Shown: positions 16,600 through 26,210, counted from the stretch's first letter. The stretch is DNA of 64,000 bases from Bacillota bacterium (GCA_017543265.1 JAFYGI010000006.1:62001-126000); one strand, 5' to 3'. Made by a program: numbers and translations. Notes: a model not told the origin generated them from the letters alone.

Positions 16600-17907
16600 A
16601 TGGATGAACACAGCAAGTATGTAGACACACCTTACACGATGAAAGAGGCGATAGCAGAGGCACAGCGCTGTCTTAACTGCAAAAAGCCCATGTGCAAAAC
16701 GGGCTGTCCCATAGAAAACGATATACCCGATTTTATTCATGCCCTTTCAAAGGGTAATCTGGGCGAAGCACGCCAGATACTTGCGGGCAAGACAAATCTT
16801 CCCGCTGTCTGCGGCCGTGTGTGCCCGCACGAGACACAGTGCCAGGGACATTGTGTGCTGGGCAAAAAGGGCGAGGCCATAAATATAGGCCGTCTGGAGC
16901 AGTTTGTTGCGGATTTTGATGCGGAAATGGCGCTTACGCGCGAGAATATCCCGCCGAAAACACGCGGCAATGTGGCCGTTATCGGCTCGGGCCCCGCAGG
17001 CCTTACCGTGGCCGGCGATCTGGCGCATATGGGCTTTAACGTTACCGTTTACGAGGCGGAGAGCGAGCCCGGCGGCGTGCTTTTGTACGGCATACCCGAA
17101 TTCCGTCTGCCAAAGGACGTTGTGCGCCGCGAGACAAAGCGTATAGCGGAGCTTGGCGTAAGCTTTATCAACAATGTTATGGTCGGTGACGACATAACCC
17201 TCGACCAGATGTTTGAGCGCGGCTTCGATGCTATCTTTATCGGCACGGGTACGGCGCTTTCCAAGGAGCTTAATATCCCCGGCAAGGAGTTAAAGGGCGT
17301 TATCCAGTCCCATTACTTCCTGCGCATGGTCGCACTTTACCGCAGCAACGAGCTTGGCCGCGAGGAAGTGCCCGTTGCGGAGGGCGACAACGTGCTTATC
17401 ATCGGTGCGGGCAACGTGGCAATGGATGCATCGCGTCAGTCCATAAGAATGGGTGCAAAAAATGTTACCGTGGTCTACAGAAGCACTTTTGAGACCATAA
17501 GCGCCGCACAGGTGGAATATGAGGGCGCTGTGGAGGACGGCGTAAAATTTATGTGGAATTCCACACCCGTTGAATATGTCGGCGATGCGGACGGCAAGCT
17601 TATCGGCCTTAAAATAAAGGATAAGGATGACTGTGAGCTTATCGTGCCTGCGGACAAGGTGCTTGTGGCTATAGGCGCAAAGCCCGCAAGACGTATCATC
17701 TCCACCACAAAGGGCATTGAGGTAAACGAAAACGGTTATCTTATAACCAGCGAAAGACCCTACGGCATGACTACACTCAAAGGCGTATTTGCAGGCGGTG
17801 ACGTTGTGCATCAGCCCGCGACCGTTGTGCTTGCCATGAAGGAGGCCAAAAAGGTCGTAGAGGGCATTGCGGCCTATGTGGATGCAATAAAACTGCTTGG
17901 ACTGTAA
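16600..17907 (+). CDS. gltA: NADPH-dependent glutamate synthase small-subunit-type flavoprotein
   Basis: 435 aa. The N-terminal Fe-S region holds two cysteine clusters, CLNCKKPMCKTGCP and CGRVCPHETQCQGHC. An FAD-binding GSGPAG site (about 128) and an NADPH-binding GAGNVAMDA site (about 268) follow. The family passes electrons from NADPH, either to glutamate synthase, in Nfn-type bifurcation or in sulfide/thioredoxin-like reactions. No large glutamate synthase subunit or NfnA is adjacent, so the true partner is unknown. SD AGAGGAGG. Confidence 0.88.
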   Translation: MDEHSKYVDTPYTMKEAIAEAQRCLNCKKPMCKTGCPIENDIPDFIHALSKGNLGEARQILAGKTNLPAVCGRVCPHETQCQGHCVLGKKGEAINIGRLEQFVADFDAEMALTRENIPPKTRGNVAVIGSGPAGLTVAGDLAHMGFNVTVYEAESEPGGVLLYGIPEFRLPKDVVRRETKRIAELGVSFINNVMVGDDITLDQMFERGFDAIFIGTGTALSKELNIPGKELKGVIQSHYFLRMVALYRSNELGREEVPVAEGDNVLIIGAGNVAMDASRQSIRMGAKNVTVVYRSTFETISAAQVEYEGAVEDGVKFMWNSTPVEYVGDADGKLIGLKIKDKDDCELIVPADKVLVAIGAKPARRIISTTKGIEVNENGYLITSERPYGMTTLKGVFAGGDVVHQPATVVLAMKEAKKVVEGIAAYVDAIKLLGL

Positions 17908-17926
17908 AATGGGAGGAAGTGTGGAT

Positions 17927-19111
17927 ATGCTTAAAAAAATCATTGCTCCTTTTGTTACCGCCGCGGCTGTATTGGCCGTTTGCGGTGTCGTTTCGGCGGC
18001 CGAGGCCGTAAGTATACAAATAGACGGTACGCCGCTTGATACACAGCCGCCCGCACAGATAATACAGGGCAGGACACTTGTGCCTATGCGTGCCATTTTT
18101 GAGGCCTTGGGCGCAAAAATAGACTGGGATGCGGAAACAAAGACCGTAAATGCGGCGGCAAACGGACACAGTATAAGCCTTACCGTAGGTGCCCAAAGCC
18201 TTGTAAAGGACGGCAAAAGCGTTGAATTAAGCGTGCCTGCGCAGATAATAGACGGCAGGACTTTTGTCCCCGCAAGGGCGGTGTCCGAAAGCCTTGACTG
18301 CCTTGTAAGGTGGGACGGCGAAACAAAGACCGTTTACATTGAAACGGATGCGGAGGAGACGGTCGATTATGTGGAAAGCGAGAAGCCGCAATGGGTCAAG
18401 GAGCTTTCAAAGGGCGTTATGCGCCCCGCGGAACTGGATCTTTCCGAGGAATACGCAGCCGACAACTATATGCTGAAAGAGTTTTTTGTTATGGTGTTCA
18501 TGCCTAAGCTGACAGATATCATGGACGAGAGCGACTTTGTTGAAAAAACCGTTGAAAACGTGGGTATGGACAGATTTATTGCCGAAAACTGGCTGTCGTC
18601 CGTTCTGACAAAGGTCGGCGAGAGTGATCTGACAAAGCTCATCCTTGGGGAGGGCGCTTCGGATGCTCTTTCTGCCGATGACCAAAGACGGCTGGATGAA
18701 GTCGAGGCAATGATGGATACGCTTAAATTGAATGTAAAGCCCAATTTTTCGTATAACAGCACCTTTGACAAGGACGGCACCTTCCGCATGGTTATAGCAA
18801 AGTCCAAGACAAGGCATACGGACGAGGGCGTTGTATTTTCCGCCGTAATAAAGGATAAAAACGGCGCACGCTATTATGTTATGATCGCGGGCGAGGACGG
18901 CACATATCAGCTTTGCGGTATAAACAACGGCATTTTTGAGACGTATCCGATAGCGCTTGCAAGTGATGACGGCGATTTTGAGGATGCACTCGTAACGCCC
19001 GATACCTTTTTGATCATGGTGGATACGGTGGAAAGAAATGGTGTAAAGCCTATAGATACGGAAAAAATAGACGGTCTTTCAGGCATAGAGACTCATGTGA
19101 TAGACGATTGA
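17927..19111 (+). CDS. Secreted stalk-domain (copper amine oxidase N-like) protein
   Basis: 394 aa with a signal peptide (1-23). Two stalk half-repeats follow (GRTLVPMRAIFEALGAKI then DAETKTV; GRTFVPARAVSESLDC then DGETKTVYI; about 25-140). The rest (about 150-394) is an alpha/beta domain I do not recognise. Despite its Pfam name this N-terminal module is not an oxidase; it is a common surface module in Clostridia, often beside hydrolases. SD GGGAGG fits ATG 17927 or GTG 17921. Its stop is 5 bp before the sortase gene, suggesting a joint job at the surface; no LPxTG-like signal is visible. Confidence 0.85.
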   Translation: MLKKIIAPFVTAAAVLAVCGVVSAAEAVSIQIDGTPLDTQPPAQIIQGRTLVPMRAIFEALGAKIDWDAETKTVNAAANGHSISLTVGAQSLVKDGKSVELSVPAQIIDGRTFVPARAVSESLDCLVRWDGETKTVYIETDAEETVDYVESEKPQWVKELSKGVMRPAELDLSEEYAADNYMLKEFFVMVFMPKLTDIMDESDFVEKTVENVGMDRFIAENWLSSVLTKVGESDLTKLILGEGASDALSADDQRRLDEVEAMMDTLKLNVKPNFSYNSTFDKDGTFRMVIAKSKTRHTDEGVVFSAVIKDKNGARYYVMIAGEDGTYQLCGINNGIFETYPIALASDDGDFEDALVTPDTFLIMVDTVERNGVKPIDTEKIDGLSGIETHVIDD

Positions 19112-19116
19112 AAATT

Positions 19117-19788
19117 ATGAAGATAAGAAAAATAGCAGGCGGCCTGCTCGTTGCGGCAGGCGCCTTATGTATGGTATATGCGATATACATAAACAAGCAC
19201 GTTGAGGCGCAGAAGGACGAACTGGTCGCACAGTACGAGGATTATATCAACTGGGTGAACGACAGCGAGCTCAATGTGGACGAGATAGAGGATGCCATGT
19301 CAAAGCGCAGGGCGGAGGAGGCAAGCGAGATAGCCTCGGCACAGGCGGATGCCTCCGCGCCCGCGCAGCAGGACAAGCTGCGGGAAATGTCTATCCCCAA
19401 CGGCATAATAGGCATTATGGAGATAGACAAAATAGACCTTGTTGTGACCATGGCAGATGGTACGGACAACAAAAGCATAACCCTGTCCGTCGGTCACTTT
19501 CCCAACAGCGCCATGCCCGGACAGGCGGGCAACTGTGCTATAGTCGGCCACAGAAGCTACCGCTACGGCGCATACTTCAACAGGCTGGACGAGCTGGAGG
19601 CGGGCGATACCGTGCGCATAAAGACGGTGGACGGCATTTTCACATACTGCATAGATACAAAGCAGGTGGTGGAGCCCACGGAGCTGTCGGTGCTCGACAC
19701 AACGGATGATGCCACTATCACCCTTATAACCTGTACGCCCATAAGAACGGCCACACACAGGCTGGTGCTGAAGGGACATCTTGTGTAG
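19117..19788 (+). CDS. Class D-like sortase
   Basis: 223 aa. An N-terminal membrane anchor (about 7-24) and a charged coiled stretch (30-90) are followed by the sortase fold, with catalytic His in VGHRSYRYGAYF, Cys in TLITCTP and Arg in THRLVLKG. Sortases cut a C-terminal sorting motif and attach the protein to peptidoglycan or pilins. No SD is visible before ATG 19117 (a TTG at 19108 overlaps the upstream stop), so it is probably translated by coupling to the stalk gene. No substrate with an LPxTG-type motif is in the window. Confidence 0.88.
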   Translation: MKIRKIAGGLLVAAGALCMVYAIYINKHVEAQKDELVAQYEDYINWVNDSELNVDEIEDAMSKRRAEEASEIASAQADASAPAQQDKLREMSIPNGIIGIMEIDKIDLVVTMADGTDNKSITLSVGHFPNSAMPGQAGNCAIVGHRSYRYGAYFNRLDELEAGDTVRIKTVDGIFTYCIDTKQVVEPTELSVLDTTDDATITLITCTPIRTATHRLVLKGHLV

Positions 19789-19805
19789 AGAATAAAAAAT
19801 AATTA

Positions 19806-19834
19806 TTGAAATAAAATTGATAATGTTGTATAAT
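19806..19834 (+). promoter_or_regulatory. Promoter of the dockerin-CAP gene
   Basis: TTGAAA (19806-19811), 17 bp, TATAAT (19829-19834), only 25 bp before the start codon. Confidence 0.65.
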
Positions 19835-19858
19835 AGCATAAGGAGGTGTATACCGCTT

Positions 19859-22162
19859 ATGTATAAAAAAATACAAATTTCGACGGCGCTTATTCTTGTT
19901 TTTTGTATGCTGTGCCCAAAGGTCTATGCGGCAGGCTACATTATAGGTGATGCGGACGGCGATAAGAAAATAACCGCATCGGATGCGGCAATGGTGCTGC
20001 AATACACGCTTAACGGCAGATGGTCGGGCACCGTGCCCGTTGAATACTGCGATGTGGATGACGACGGATATATAACCGCGTCGGATGCAACGGATATACT
20101 GCAAAAGGCGCTGGTTGAAAGATATAAATTCAAGGCGGAGCAAAACAAGCTCGAGACAGACCTTGAGGTGATAAGCCGCGAGGGCAATGTTTACTATACC
20201 GACGGCACCAATATAAGTGAGGAGCTGTATGTTGCCACCTATGACGGCGAGGATATCAACGCCGCGGGCGAAAACGGCAGATACAAGGTGCTTGTATTCG
20301 GCGATGCCGAAAGCCGCAGGGTATACAGCCTTATTTCCGCACTTAACGGCACGGACCTTACGGGCAGCGCGGATGTTATCGCTCTGTTTACCGACACGTC
20401 CAACGACGACGAGATGGTCGAGGAGGTAATAACGGGCATAGGCTATTCGGAAATAGGCTTTTGTCCCTACAGAAAGGATCATCCCAAGCTGGAGGCACAG
20501 TACAGGTCTATGATCGATGACGAAAATACGGCCGAACCGCTTACCGTTGTTATTGACGGGGATAACCGCATAAAGCTTGTGGGCTTTGGCATTGCGGGTG
20601 TGTGCAGTGCCATAGAAAGATATATCCTCGGCGAAGAGGTCACAACAAAGGCCGCGACACAGACCACAACGGAAACTACGACCGAGACTACGACCGTGAC
20701 CACCACGGAAACGACTACGGAAACTACCACACAGACCACCACACAGACGACCACTCAGGAGCTTTTGGACAGGCTTATAGAAACGGGCAAGCGTTTGCGC
20801 AGTACCTCGGCAAAAGACGAAAATGTCTATGTATGGCTGGCAGAGGTGGAAAACTACAACGAAAACCACAGCGGCGACAATGTGTATGCTTACCTTAATA
20901 CGGCGCTGTTCCATGCAATGAGCGGCGGTACGCCCGAAAAGTATTACGACAAGATAATCGGCTACCTTGTTTCGTTTAAGTACAGCGATACGACGGACGA
21001 CCTGCCCGAGCTTATAAATCTCGGCAAGTCGGTGCGCAGCAGCTCGGCGGTCAGCGATACGGCCTATACATGGCTTGCAAGGGTAAATGACCTTAATGCC
21101 AAAAATGACAGCCTTTCGGTCTATGCCGACCTTAATACGGCGCTGTTCCAGGCAATGAGCGGCAGTACGCCCGAAAAGTATTACGACAAGATAATCGGCT
21201 ATATTACATATATGAATGTGCTGGTAAATGTTCCCGAAACATCTACCGAGACCACTACAGAGACCACCACGGAAACTACCACCGAGACCACGACGACAAC
21301 TGCCGTGACGGAGGAGTCTACGGAAACGACAACGGTTTCCCCCGACAGGTCGCTCGATATTGCGGGCACGAGATTTTATCTCGGCCAGAGTGATGAGGAG
21401 CTTCCCGACCCCGTGCGTATCGACCGCGGCATAGAGGGCTGCTACTGGTATATTTACAACAGCGATTATCATCACTACACGCAGGTCGGTGTCAGCGGCA
21501 GTACGGTCAAGTGTATCTACACCATGTCGGAGGACCTTAAATACCGCGATATAACCTATAATGCGGATGCATCGAGGTTTGACCTGGATTATGTCGGCGA
21601 GTATTTCGTCTACAGGTACGGCACCTTTGACGATGCGGTGTGCTATGTTTACTTTGACGAAAATGACGAAAACAAGGTTTACGGCCTTATGCTTGTTTCA
21701 TCGGATTTTACCCTGCAGGAGATATACGACGAGACCACGATAAGAAATGCCAAGTACGAGATACTTGACATGGCAAATGCCTTCCGTGCCCGTCACGATG
21801 TTCCCGCGCTGAAATTTGACGATGCTACGGCGAGGGCGGCACAGGCACACGCCGATTACATGAGTGAAAACCATATATTCAGCCATGTCGGCGAAGGCTC
21901 CACAAGGGTAGGTGCAAGACTGGATGCACAGGGTGTTGACTTCAGCTATGCGTGCGAGAATATCGCTATAGGCGATGTCTGGGCAACGGGCGTTACAAAC
22001 GGCTGGATAAATTCCGAAAACCACAGGCTCAATATGCTCAAGGAGCTGGATATGCTCGGTGTGGGCATCACATACAAGCAAAACAACTACTTTATAAGCG
22101 ATGACGATTACAGATATAACTGCGACATTGCTTATGTTGAAAACTTTGTACGCAACTGGTAA
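19859..22162 (+). CDS. Secreted protein: N-terminal dockerin, Thr-rich linkers, duplicated module, CAP domain
   Basis: 767 aa. Signal peptide (1-24). A type I dockerin sits directly at the mature N terminus: GDADGDKKITASDAAMVLQ and CDVDDDGYITASDATDILQ, each with calcium-loop Asp residues. An alpha/beta segment (about 95-260) leads to a TTTE-type linker, two copies of a roughly 70-residue helical module (about 301-376 and 384-453), a second Thr linker, a CAP-associated domain (about 495-625) and a C-terminal CAP/SCP domain (about 640-767; HADYMSENHIFSHVG, ENIAIGD, GWINSENHRLNML). Dockerins bind cohesins; bacterial CAP domains are of unclear activity. N-terminal dockerins are unusual. SD AGGAGGTG. 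Confidence 0.88.
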   Translation: MYKKIQISTALILVFCMLCPKVYAAGYIIGDADGDKKITASDAAMVLQYTLNGRWSGTVPVEYCDVDDDGYITASDATDILQKALVERYKFKAEQNKLETDLEVISREGNVYYTDGTNISEELYVATYDGEDINAAGENGRYKVLVFGDAESRRVYSLISALNGTDLTGSADVIALFTDTSNDDEMVEEVITGIGYSEIGFCPYRKDHPKLEAQYRSMIDDENTAEPLTVVIDGDNRIKLVGFGIAGVCSAIERYILGEEVTTKAATQTTTETTTETTTVTTTETTTETTTQTTTQTTTQELLDRLIETGKRLRSTSAKDENVYVWLAEVENYNENHSGDNVYAYLNTALFHAMSGGTPEKYYDKIIGYLVSFKYSDTTDDLPELINLGKSVRSSSAVSDTAYTWLARVNDLNAKNDSLSVYADLNTALFQAMSGSTPEKYYDKIIGYITYMNVLVNVPETSTETTTETTTETTTETTTTTAVTEESTETTTVSPDRSLDIAGTRFYLGQSDEELPDPVRIDRGIEGCYWYIYNSDYHHYTQVGVSGSTVKCIYTMSEDLKYRDITYNADASRFDLDYVGEYFVYRYGTFDDAVCYVYFDENDENKVYGLMLVSSDFTLQEIYDETTIRNAKYEILDMANAFRARHDVPALKFDDATARAAQAHADYMSENHIFSHVGEGSTRVGARLDAQGVDFSYACENIAIGDVWATGVTNGWINSENHRLNMLKELDMLGVGITYKQNNYFISDDDYRYNCDIAYVENFVRNW
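20650..20760 (+). repeat. Thr-rich linker-coding repeat, first copy
   Basis: Tandem ACN-ACN-ACN-GAA/CAG codons encode TTTE/TTTQ units. A low-complexity linker likely to be glycosylated and variable in length. Confidence 0.85.
20893..20964 (+). repeat. Direct repeat copy 1 (72 nt)
   Basis: Matches 21130-21201 at 70 of 72 positions by eye. It encodes the conserved second half of the duplicated module (LNTALF.AMSG.TPEKYYDK). Confidence 0.9.
21130..21201 (+). repeat. Direct repeat copy 2 (72 nt)
   Basis: Partner of 20893-20964. The flanking parts of the two modules have diverged far more, which suggests gene conversion or strong constraint on this half. Confidence 0.9.
21241..21340 (+). repeat. 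Thr-rich linker-coding repeat, second copy
   Basis: A second run of Thr/Glu codons (TTTE units) between the duplicated module and the CAP-associated domain. Confidence 0.85.
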
Positions 22163-22193
22163 AAAAATATTTATCATAAAGGAGTGGTAATTT

Positions 22194-23531
22194 ATGGCAA
22201 TAACATTAAAAACAAACGGATTGGCACCTTTCGTAAGAGAGGACGAGCTCGGCAAGATGAAGCCGTTTGCAGACGTGGCGGTGGACCTTCTTAACACCGG
22301 TACGGGCGCGGGCAACGACTTTATAGGCTGGGTAGATCTTCCCGTTGATTACGACAAGGAAGAATTTGCACGCATCAAGGCTGCGGCAAAGAGAATACAG
22401 TCAAACAGCGAGGTGCTGGTGGTTATCGGTATCGGCGGTTCCTATCTTGGCGGCCGTGCTGCACTTGATTTTATAAACGGCAACAACTACAACAGCAAAA
22501 AGCATCCGGGTCTGCCCGATATTTACTTTGTCGGCAACAGCATTTCGTCCGACTATCTTAACGATATTATAGAAATGATAGGCGACAGGGACTTTTCGGT
22601 AAATGTTATCTCCAAGTCGGGTACAACAACGGAGCCTGCCATCGCATTCAGGATCTTCAAGAAAATGGTGGAGGACAAGTACGGCAAGGAGGGCGCAAAG
22701 GAGCGTATCTTTGCAACCACCGACAAGGCACGCGGCGCACTTAAAAACCTTTGCAACAAAGAGGGTTACGAGACCTTTGTTATCACGGACGATATCGGCG
22801 GACGCTTCTCGGTGCTCACACCCGTAGGCCTTTTGCTTATGGCCGCTGCGGGCATTGATATAGATGCCGTAATGAAGGGCGCTGCCGATGCAAGAAGCGA
22901 TTTTGACAACAAGGATATAGAAAACAACCCCTGCCTTAAATATGCGGTAATGCGCAATATTTTACAGCGCAAGGGCAAAACAACGGAGATACTTGCAAAC
23001 TACGAGCCGTCCCTGACAATGTTCGGCGAGTGGTATAAGCAGCTTTATGCGGAGTCCGAAGGCAAGGACCAGAAGGGTACCTTCCCCGTAAGCGCAAACT
23101 TCTCCACCGACCTGCATTCTATCGGCCAGTTTATCCAGGACGGCAACAGAAACCTGTTTGAGACTGTTTTATGGATAAAAAATGCAAAAAAGGATATAAC
23201 CATAGAGTCGGATCCCGAGAATGTTGACGGCCTTAACTTCCTTGCGGGCAAGACCATACAGGAGGTAAATTCCAAGGCCTATGCGGGTACCTTCCTTGCA
23301 CACGTTGACGGCGGCGTGCCCACAATGGTAGTGGAGATCGACAAGGCCGATGCCTATAACTTTGGCTATATAGTTTACTTCTTTGAAAAGGCGCTGGCAA
23401 TAAGCGGCTACCTTTTAGGCGTAAATCCGTTTGACCAGCCCGGTGTTGAGGCGTATAAGAAAAATATGTTCGCACTTCTGGGCAAGCCCGGCTATGAAGA
23501 AGCCAAGGCTGCACTTGAGGCAAGATTATAA
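22194..23531 (+). CDS. pgi: Glucose-6-phosphate isomerase
   Basis: Glycolysis and gluconeogenesis: interconverts glucose-6-P and fructose-6-P. 445 aa, the short Firmicutes form. It has [18 protein letters not shown], the sugar-phosphate site [29 protein letters not shown] and [17 protein letters not shown]. It lies 31 bp after the dockerin gene and may be read through from it; no separate promoter is evident. Confidence 0.97.
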   Translation: MAITLKTNGLAPFVREDELGKMKPFADVAVDLLNTGTGAGNDFIGWVDLPVDYDKEEFARIKAAAKRIQSNSEVLVVIGIGGSYLGGRAALDFINGNNYNSKKHPGLPDIYFVGNSISSDYLNDIIEMIGDRDFSVNVISKSGTTTEPAIAFRIFKKMVEDKYGKEGAKERIFATTDKARGALKNLCNKEGYETFVITDDIGGRFSVLTPVGLLLMAAAGIDIDAVMKGAADARSDFDNKDIENNPCLKYAVMRNILQRKGKTTEILANYEPSLTMFGEWYKQLYAESEGKDQKGTFPVSANFSTDLHSIGQFIQDGNRNLFETVLWIKNAKKDITIESDPENVDGLNFLAGKTIQEVNSKAYAGTFLAHVDGGVPTMVVEIDKADAYNFGYIVYFFEKALAISGYLLGVNPFDQPGVEAYKKNMFALLGKPGYEEAKAALEARL

Positions 23532-23534
23532 AAT

Positions 23535-23562
23535 AAAAAGGCTGCGTATGCAGCCTTTTTTG
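23535..23562. terminator. Bidirectional terminator between pgi and walK
   Basis: Stem AAAAAGGCTGC/GCAGCCTTTTT with a GTAT loop, between convergent genes. Confidence 0.93.
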
Positions 23563-23567
23563 TTTGT

Positions 23568-25340
23568 TTACAGATCCGTATATTTCGGGAAGATAAGTAC
23601 CATTGTGGTACCCTTGCCAAGCTCGCTGTAGGCGTGTATCATGCCGTGATGGGCATCCATTATCTCCTTTGCGATGGAAAGCCCCAGACCGTTGCCGCCC
23701 ATTGCGCGGCTGCGTGCCTTATCCACACGGTAAAAACGGTCGAAAATACGGGTAAGCGCCTCCTTTGGCATACCTATACCGTTGTCGGCAATGCTGACGT
23801 AATAGGAGTGCTTTTTCTCCTCCACGGTTATTTTTATCGCCGAGTTTTCGGGGCTGTACTTCATTGCGTTTGACACAATGTTTGTAAGCACCTGACTGAT
23901 ACGCGCCGTATCGGCAAAAATAAGCATTTCCTCGTCGGGCTTGTCAAAGGTTATCGTCTGTTTTTTGTTGGTCGCAACAATGATATTCTGCCTTACACAG
24001 CTTTCTATCAGATCGACCAGATTTATTATCGTTTTGTTGAATTTGTTTACCTTGGTATCAAAACGCGACAGATCCAAAAGGTCGTCACGCAAAAGCTTCA
24101 TTCGCTCCGCCGCAATGCTTATTTCCTTTAAAAAGCTCATTGCAAGCTCTCTGTCGTCTATTGCGCCGTCAAGCAGCAGATCGGTGTAGCCCATTACGGT
24201 CGTAAGAGGCGTGCCTATCTCGTGGCTTACGTTTGCGACAAATTCCTTGCGCATATCGTCAAGCTGCTGGTGCTTGGTTATGTCGTGCAAAACGGCGATT
24301 ATACCGTTTATATTGCGGCGGCTGACGGTGTAGGGGATAAGGTTTACATTGATGTATTTGCCGTTTTCCTCTATGGTTATGTCAATGTCGGCCGTTTTGT
24401 CCGCAATGGCGTTTTTGTCTATGCCCAGCTTGTTCAAAAGCCATGTCAGCGAGATCTTCACCTCGTCGATATCAAGCATCTCGTAGCATATCTTGTTGGC
24501 GTGCAGCAGTACGCCGCGCTCGTCAAAGGCAAGTATGCCGTCGGTCATGTTGTGCATGATTATTTCCAGCTTGCTGTTTTGCGACTCCATTTCGGTAAGG
24601 GTCTTGCGAAGCTCCTTGGCCATTATATTGAAGCTGCGTGTAAGCTGGCCTATCTCGTCGTTTGACTTAACGGCAACGTGCTGCTCCAGCCTGCCCTTTG
24701 CAAGCAGGTTAGCCTTGCGCGTAAGCACCGCGATAGGGTCGGTGATGGTGCCCGCAAACAGTATGCCCAGAAGTACGGACAGCAAAAGCGCAAGCAGCAC
24801 CGCGATACATATTGTGCCGATAGTGCGGTCAAGCCCCGACTTTATCGTCGTGGCATCCAGCTGTACAAAGATTATATAGTTTACCTTCTCGGGCTGTGTC
24901 CGCGAAAATACGGGGCAGGCATAGCTTATCCATTCCTTTACCTGAGCGTTTTGGTCATAACCCTTGCGGCCGCTGTTAAAGCTGGCCTTGCCGTTTATGG
25001 CGGCAATTATTGCGGAATTGTTGTAGGTTTGAAGCTCCGATGCATCGGTGGCGGTGGAGCTGGCAAGGGTCTTGCCGTTTTCGTCAAGTATATGTCCGCG
25101 CAGGTTTCTGGCGGAGGATATGGACACGATATAGTTTGTAAAGCCCTGCTGAAATTCATCGGGGCTGTACTGGTTTATTATCTGCTCCTCTATGTAGGAG
25201 GCATATTGTACAAGCTCGTCGCGTGCCTTGTCGTTTTCCTGGCGGTTTATGCTTATAATGATAAACGTACCGCTTACAAGCATAACTATAAAAACCAGCG
25301 TAAGGTACATAAAAACAAGCTTCCAGCGAATACTTTTCAT
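23568..25340 (-). CDS. walK: Sensor histidine kinase WalK
   Basis: 590 aa. Membrane helices near 9-30 and 176-201 flank an extracellular sensor domain. HAMP (about 202-255) and PAS (about 262-365) domains follow. The phospho-acceptor His is in FVANVSHEIGTPLTT, where Ile-Gly replaces the common Leu-Arg/Lys of SHELRTP. The ATPase domain has N-box VSNAMKYSPENS, G1 ISIADNGIGMP-type VSIADNGIGM, F-box RIFDRFYR and G2 GGNGLGLSIAKEI. WalK controls cell-wall hydrolase genes with WalR. The gene follows walR by 12 bp. No walH, walI or metallo-hydrolase gene follows, so the operon is minimal. Confidence 0.93.
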   Translation of the reverse strand: MKSIRWKLVFMYLTLVFIVMLVSGTFIIISINRQENDKARDELVQYASYIEEQIINQYSPDEFQQGFTNYIVSISSARNLRGHILDENGKTLASSTATDASELQTYNNSAIIAAINGKASFNSGRKGYDQNAQVKEWISYACPVFSRTQPEKVNYIIFVQLDATTIKSGLDRTIGTICIAVLLALLLSVLLGILFAGTITDPIAVLTRKANLLAKGRLEQHVAVKSNDEIGQLTRSFNIMAKELRKTLTEMESQNSKLEIIMHNMTDGILAFDERGVLLHANKICYEMLDIDEVKISLTWLLNKLGIDKNAIADKTADIDITIEENGKYINVNLIPYTVSRRNINGIIAVLHDITKHQQLDDMRKEFVANVSHEIGTPLTTVMGYTDLLLDGAIDDRELAMSFLKEISIAAERMKLLRDDLLDLSRFDTKVNKFNKTIINLVDLIESCVRQNIIVATNKKQTITFDKPDEEMLIFADTARISQVLTNIVSNAMKYSPENSAIKITVEEKKHSYYVSIADNGIGMPKEALTRIFDRFYRVDKARSRAMGGNGLGLSIAKEIMDAHHGMIHAYSELGKGTTMVLIFPKYTDL

Positions 25341-25352
25341 ATAACCGTCCTT

Positions 25353-26048
25353 TTAGCAGGTGAAATAGTAGCCAACGCCGCGCTTGGTGATGATATACTG
25401 CGGCTTGCCGGGGTCGTCCTCTATTTTTTCGCGCAGGCGGCGTATGGTAACGTCAACGGCACGCACATCGCCCAGATACTCATAGCCCCATACCTTTTCA
25501 AGCAGGGTCTCGCGTGTGAATATCTGCGACTGCTGTGTTGCAAGAAAGTTTAAAAGCTCGGTCTCACGCACGGTAAGATTGATGACCTCACCGCGTTTTT
25601 TGACCTCGTACCGCTTAAAATCTATGGTTATATCGCCATATTCGGCAACATTGGTGTTTTTGGCGTTCTTTGCCGTCTCGTTTGCAAGGGTGCGGCGCAG
25701 GTTGGCCTTTACGCGGGCGATAAGCTCACGGTTGCCAAAGGGCTTGGTCACATAGTCGTCCGCGCCCATTTCAAGGCCTATTACCTTGTCCACCTCGTCT
25801 GCACGGGCGGTAAGCATAATGATAGGCACCGCGCTTTTCTCGCGTATTTTGCGGCAGACCTCGTAACCGTCCATCTGCGGCATCATTATATCAAGCAGTA
25901 CAAGGTCGGGCTTTTCGCTAAGTGCAAGCTCCAGTCCCGTCTCGCCGTCGTTGGCGGTGATGACCTCGTAGCCTTCCTTTTTAAGGTTAAATGAAATTAT
26001 ATTGACGATACTCGCTTCATCGTCAACTACCAGTATTTTGCCGGGCAT
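25353..26048 (-). CDS. walR: Response regulator WalR, OmpR/PhoB type
   Basis: 231 aa. The receiver domain has acidic pocket DDE, phospho-Asp in LVLLDIMMP, Thr in MLTA and Lys in VTKPF. The winged-helix domain has VRETELLNFLATQ, EKVWGYEYLGDVRAVDVTIRRLREKIE and TKRGVGYYF, very like WalR/YycF. It activates autolysin and envelope genes. ATG 26048 has AAAGGAG upstream; a GTG at 26057 is less likely. Confidence 0.95.
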   Translation of the reverse strand: MPGKILVVDDEASIVNIISFNLKKEGYEVITANDGETGLELALSEKPDLVLLDIMMPQMDGYEVCRKIREKSAVPIIMLTARADEVDKVIGLEMGADDYVTKPFGNRELIARVKANLRRTLANETAKNAKNTNVAEYGDITIDFKRYEVKKRGEVINLTVRETELLNFLATQQSQIFTRETLLEKVWGYEYLGDVRAVDVTIRRLREKIEDDPGKPQYIITKRGVGYYFTC

Positions 26049-26102
26049 TTTCCTCACTCCTTTGTTGTTTTAATAAAAGTGGAGTTTTACATACTCTCTT
26101 AT

Positions 26103-26131
26103 ATTATAACTCTTTTTTTATTAAAAATCAA
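26103..26131 (-). promoter_or_regulatory. Promoter of walRK
   Basis: On the minus strand TTGATT (26131-26126), 17 bp, TATAAT (26108-26103), giving a roughly 50-nt leader. Confidence 0.7.
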
Positions 26132-26210
26132 CAAAAAAATTTGGGAAAAATGAAAATACAGGGCACTTTTGCCGAAAAGACCTCACATGACTTTTCTGTC
26201 CCGACTGTAA

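Noticed and set aside
17290..18216. A 308-codon minus-strand frame across gltA and the stalk gene
   Set aside because: It spans two well-supported plus-strand genes, lacks an SD and shows no domain.
20650..21340. Possible CRISPR-like or satellite array
   Set aside because: The repeats are Thr/Glu codons in one frame and a 72-nt duplicated coding segment, not equal repeats with unique spacers.
19724..21475. A 583-codon open frame on the minus strand
   Set aside because: It lies fully antisense to the dockerin-CAP gene, has no SD and a composition (Arg/Gly/Cys/Tyr-rich) typical of the shadow of biased codons. The plus frame has clear domains.
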